Shown: in pieces, positions 63,831 to 64,000 of the stretch
How the letters are laid out: each line of letters starts with the position of its first letter
Position numbering within the stretch: position 1 is the stretch's first letter
Assembly: GCF_000969885.1 (NCBI RefSeq)
Contig: NZ_CP009501.1
Location: 620,001 to 684,000, forward strand
DNA from: Methanosarcina thermophila TM-1
Lineage (GTDB): Archaea; Halobacteriota; Methanosarcinia; Methanosarcinales; Methanosarcinaceae
Direction: 5' to 3'
DNA: 64,000 nucleotides
Notes under the pieces: model-generated
Told to the model about the DNA's origin: nothing
What the model saw: only the letters and a program-made list of their open reading frames with translations
The model's database searches: none
Position numbers and translations under genes: made by a program

Positions 63831-64000
63831 GACAAGCTATAATAAGCATTATAATTACCATTATAAGTCGCTTGTAGAAAATAAAACGAGCAACATTACC
63901 TACAGCTTTTAGTTTTTGGCATCATAGGTCGCCTTATAAAGAATAAAGCCATAATAAATAGAAAAGTTAAAAATTAAAAAGTAGTTATGACAGGACTCTG

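Overview
This window reads as a chromosomal segment of a methanogenic archaeon of the genus Methanosarcina. The sequence basis for this is two paralogues of the methanogenesis marker 8 (DUF2099) family, an MTH865-family protein, an M. thermophila-type iron-sulfur flavoprotein, archaeal TATA/BRE-type promoters, GGGG/GGAGG ribosome binding sites, long AT-rich intergenic gaps and oligo-T terminators. I infer the genus from family content; the species is not resolved. No rRNA, tRNA, CRISPR array or intact insertion sequence was found.

Layout. 0-4.4 kb: a ferritin-like protein of encapsulin-cargo type, a DUF169 protein with an Isf flavoprotein, a tiny membrane peptide and a CrtI-like oxidoreductase. 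4.7-11.5 kb: four paralogous all-helical proteins built from an exactly 23-residue repeat, interrupted by an exported beta-helix/thioredoxin fusion and a candidate small RNA. 11.5-19 kb: the complete tryptophan operon trpCBADFEG on the minus strand, with a palindrome over the predicted transcription start. 19-31 kb: mainly housekeeping genes (cyclophilin, class II ribonucleotide reductase, two EamA exporters, a LolD/MacB-type ATPase, a PPC-domain protein, a TrmB-like regulator, enolase, a MacB-type permease), with long T-rich terminators and minisatellites between them. 31-42 kb: a frameshifted TauE/SafE permease, a ThyX-like protein, an amino acid permease, a membrane HEXXH protein, a NimA-like flavoprotein, a double CDGSH iron-sulfur protein, an MFS transporter and a MarR-MATE pair. 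42-47 kb: a RavA/ViaA-like MoxR ATPase plus VWA pair, then an ABC-2 transporter collapsed by deletion. 48-52 kb: two marker 8 paralogues flanking an MTH865 gene and a cysteine-bearing winged-helix regulator, with a palindromic site upstream of the MTH865 promoter.

52.5-64 kb is the accessory end: a STAND NTPase/TPR gene split by an in-frame TAA, a secreted-type protein without a signal peptide, a phenylacetate-CoA ligase, duplicated small membrane peptides, and an AT-rich island holding a 1059-residue STAND-type NTPase with C-terminal helical repeats plus a frameshifted GNAT acetyltransferase. This island is bracketed by two same-orientation remnants of cas1, so it sits in a decayed CRISPR adaptation locus and is the best candidate for a defence module.

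Two themes deserve attention. The first is the 23-residue-repeat protein cluster, which I cannot place in a named repeat class. The second is that three genes have a good Shine-Dalgarno site placed correctly in front of ACG, CTG or ATA instead of ATG, which means either non-canonical starts or recent loss of starts.
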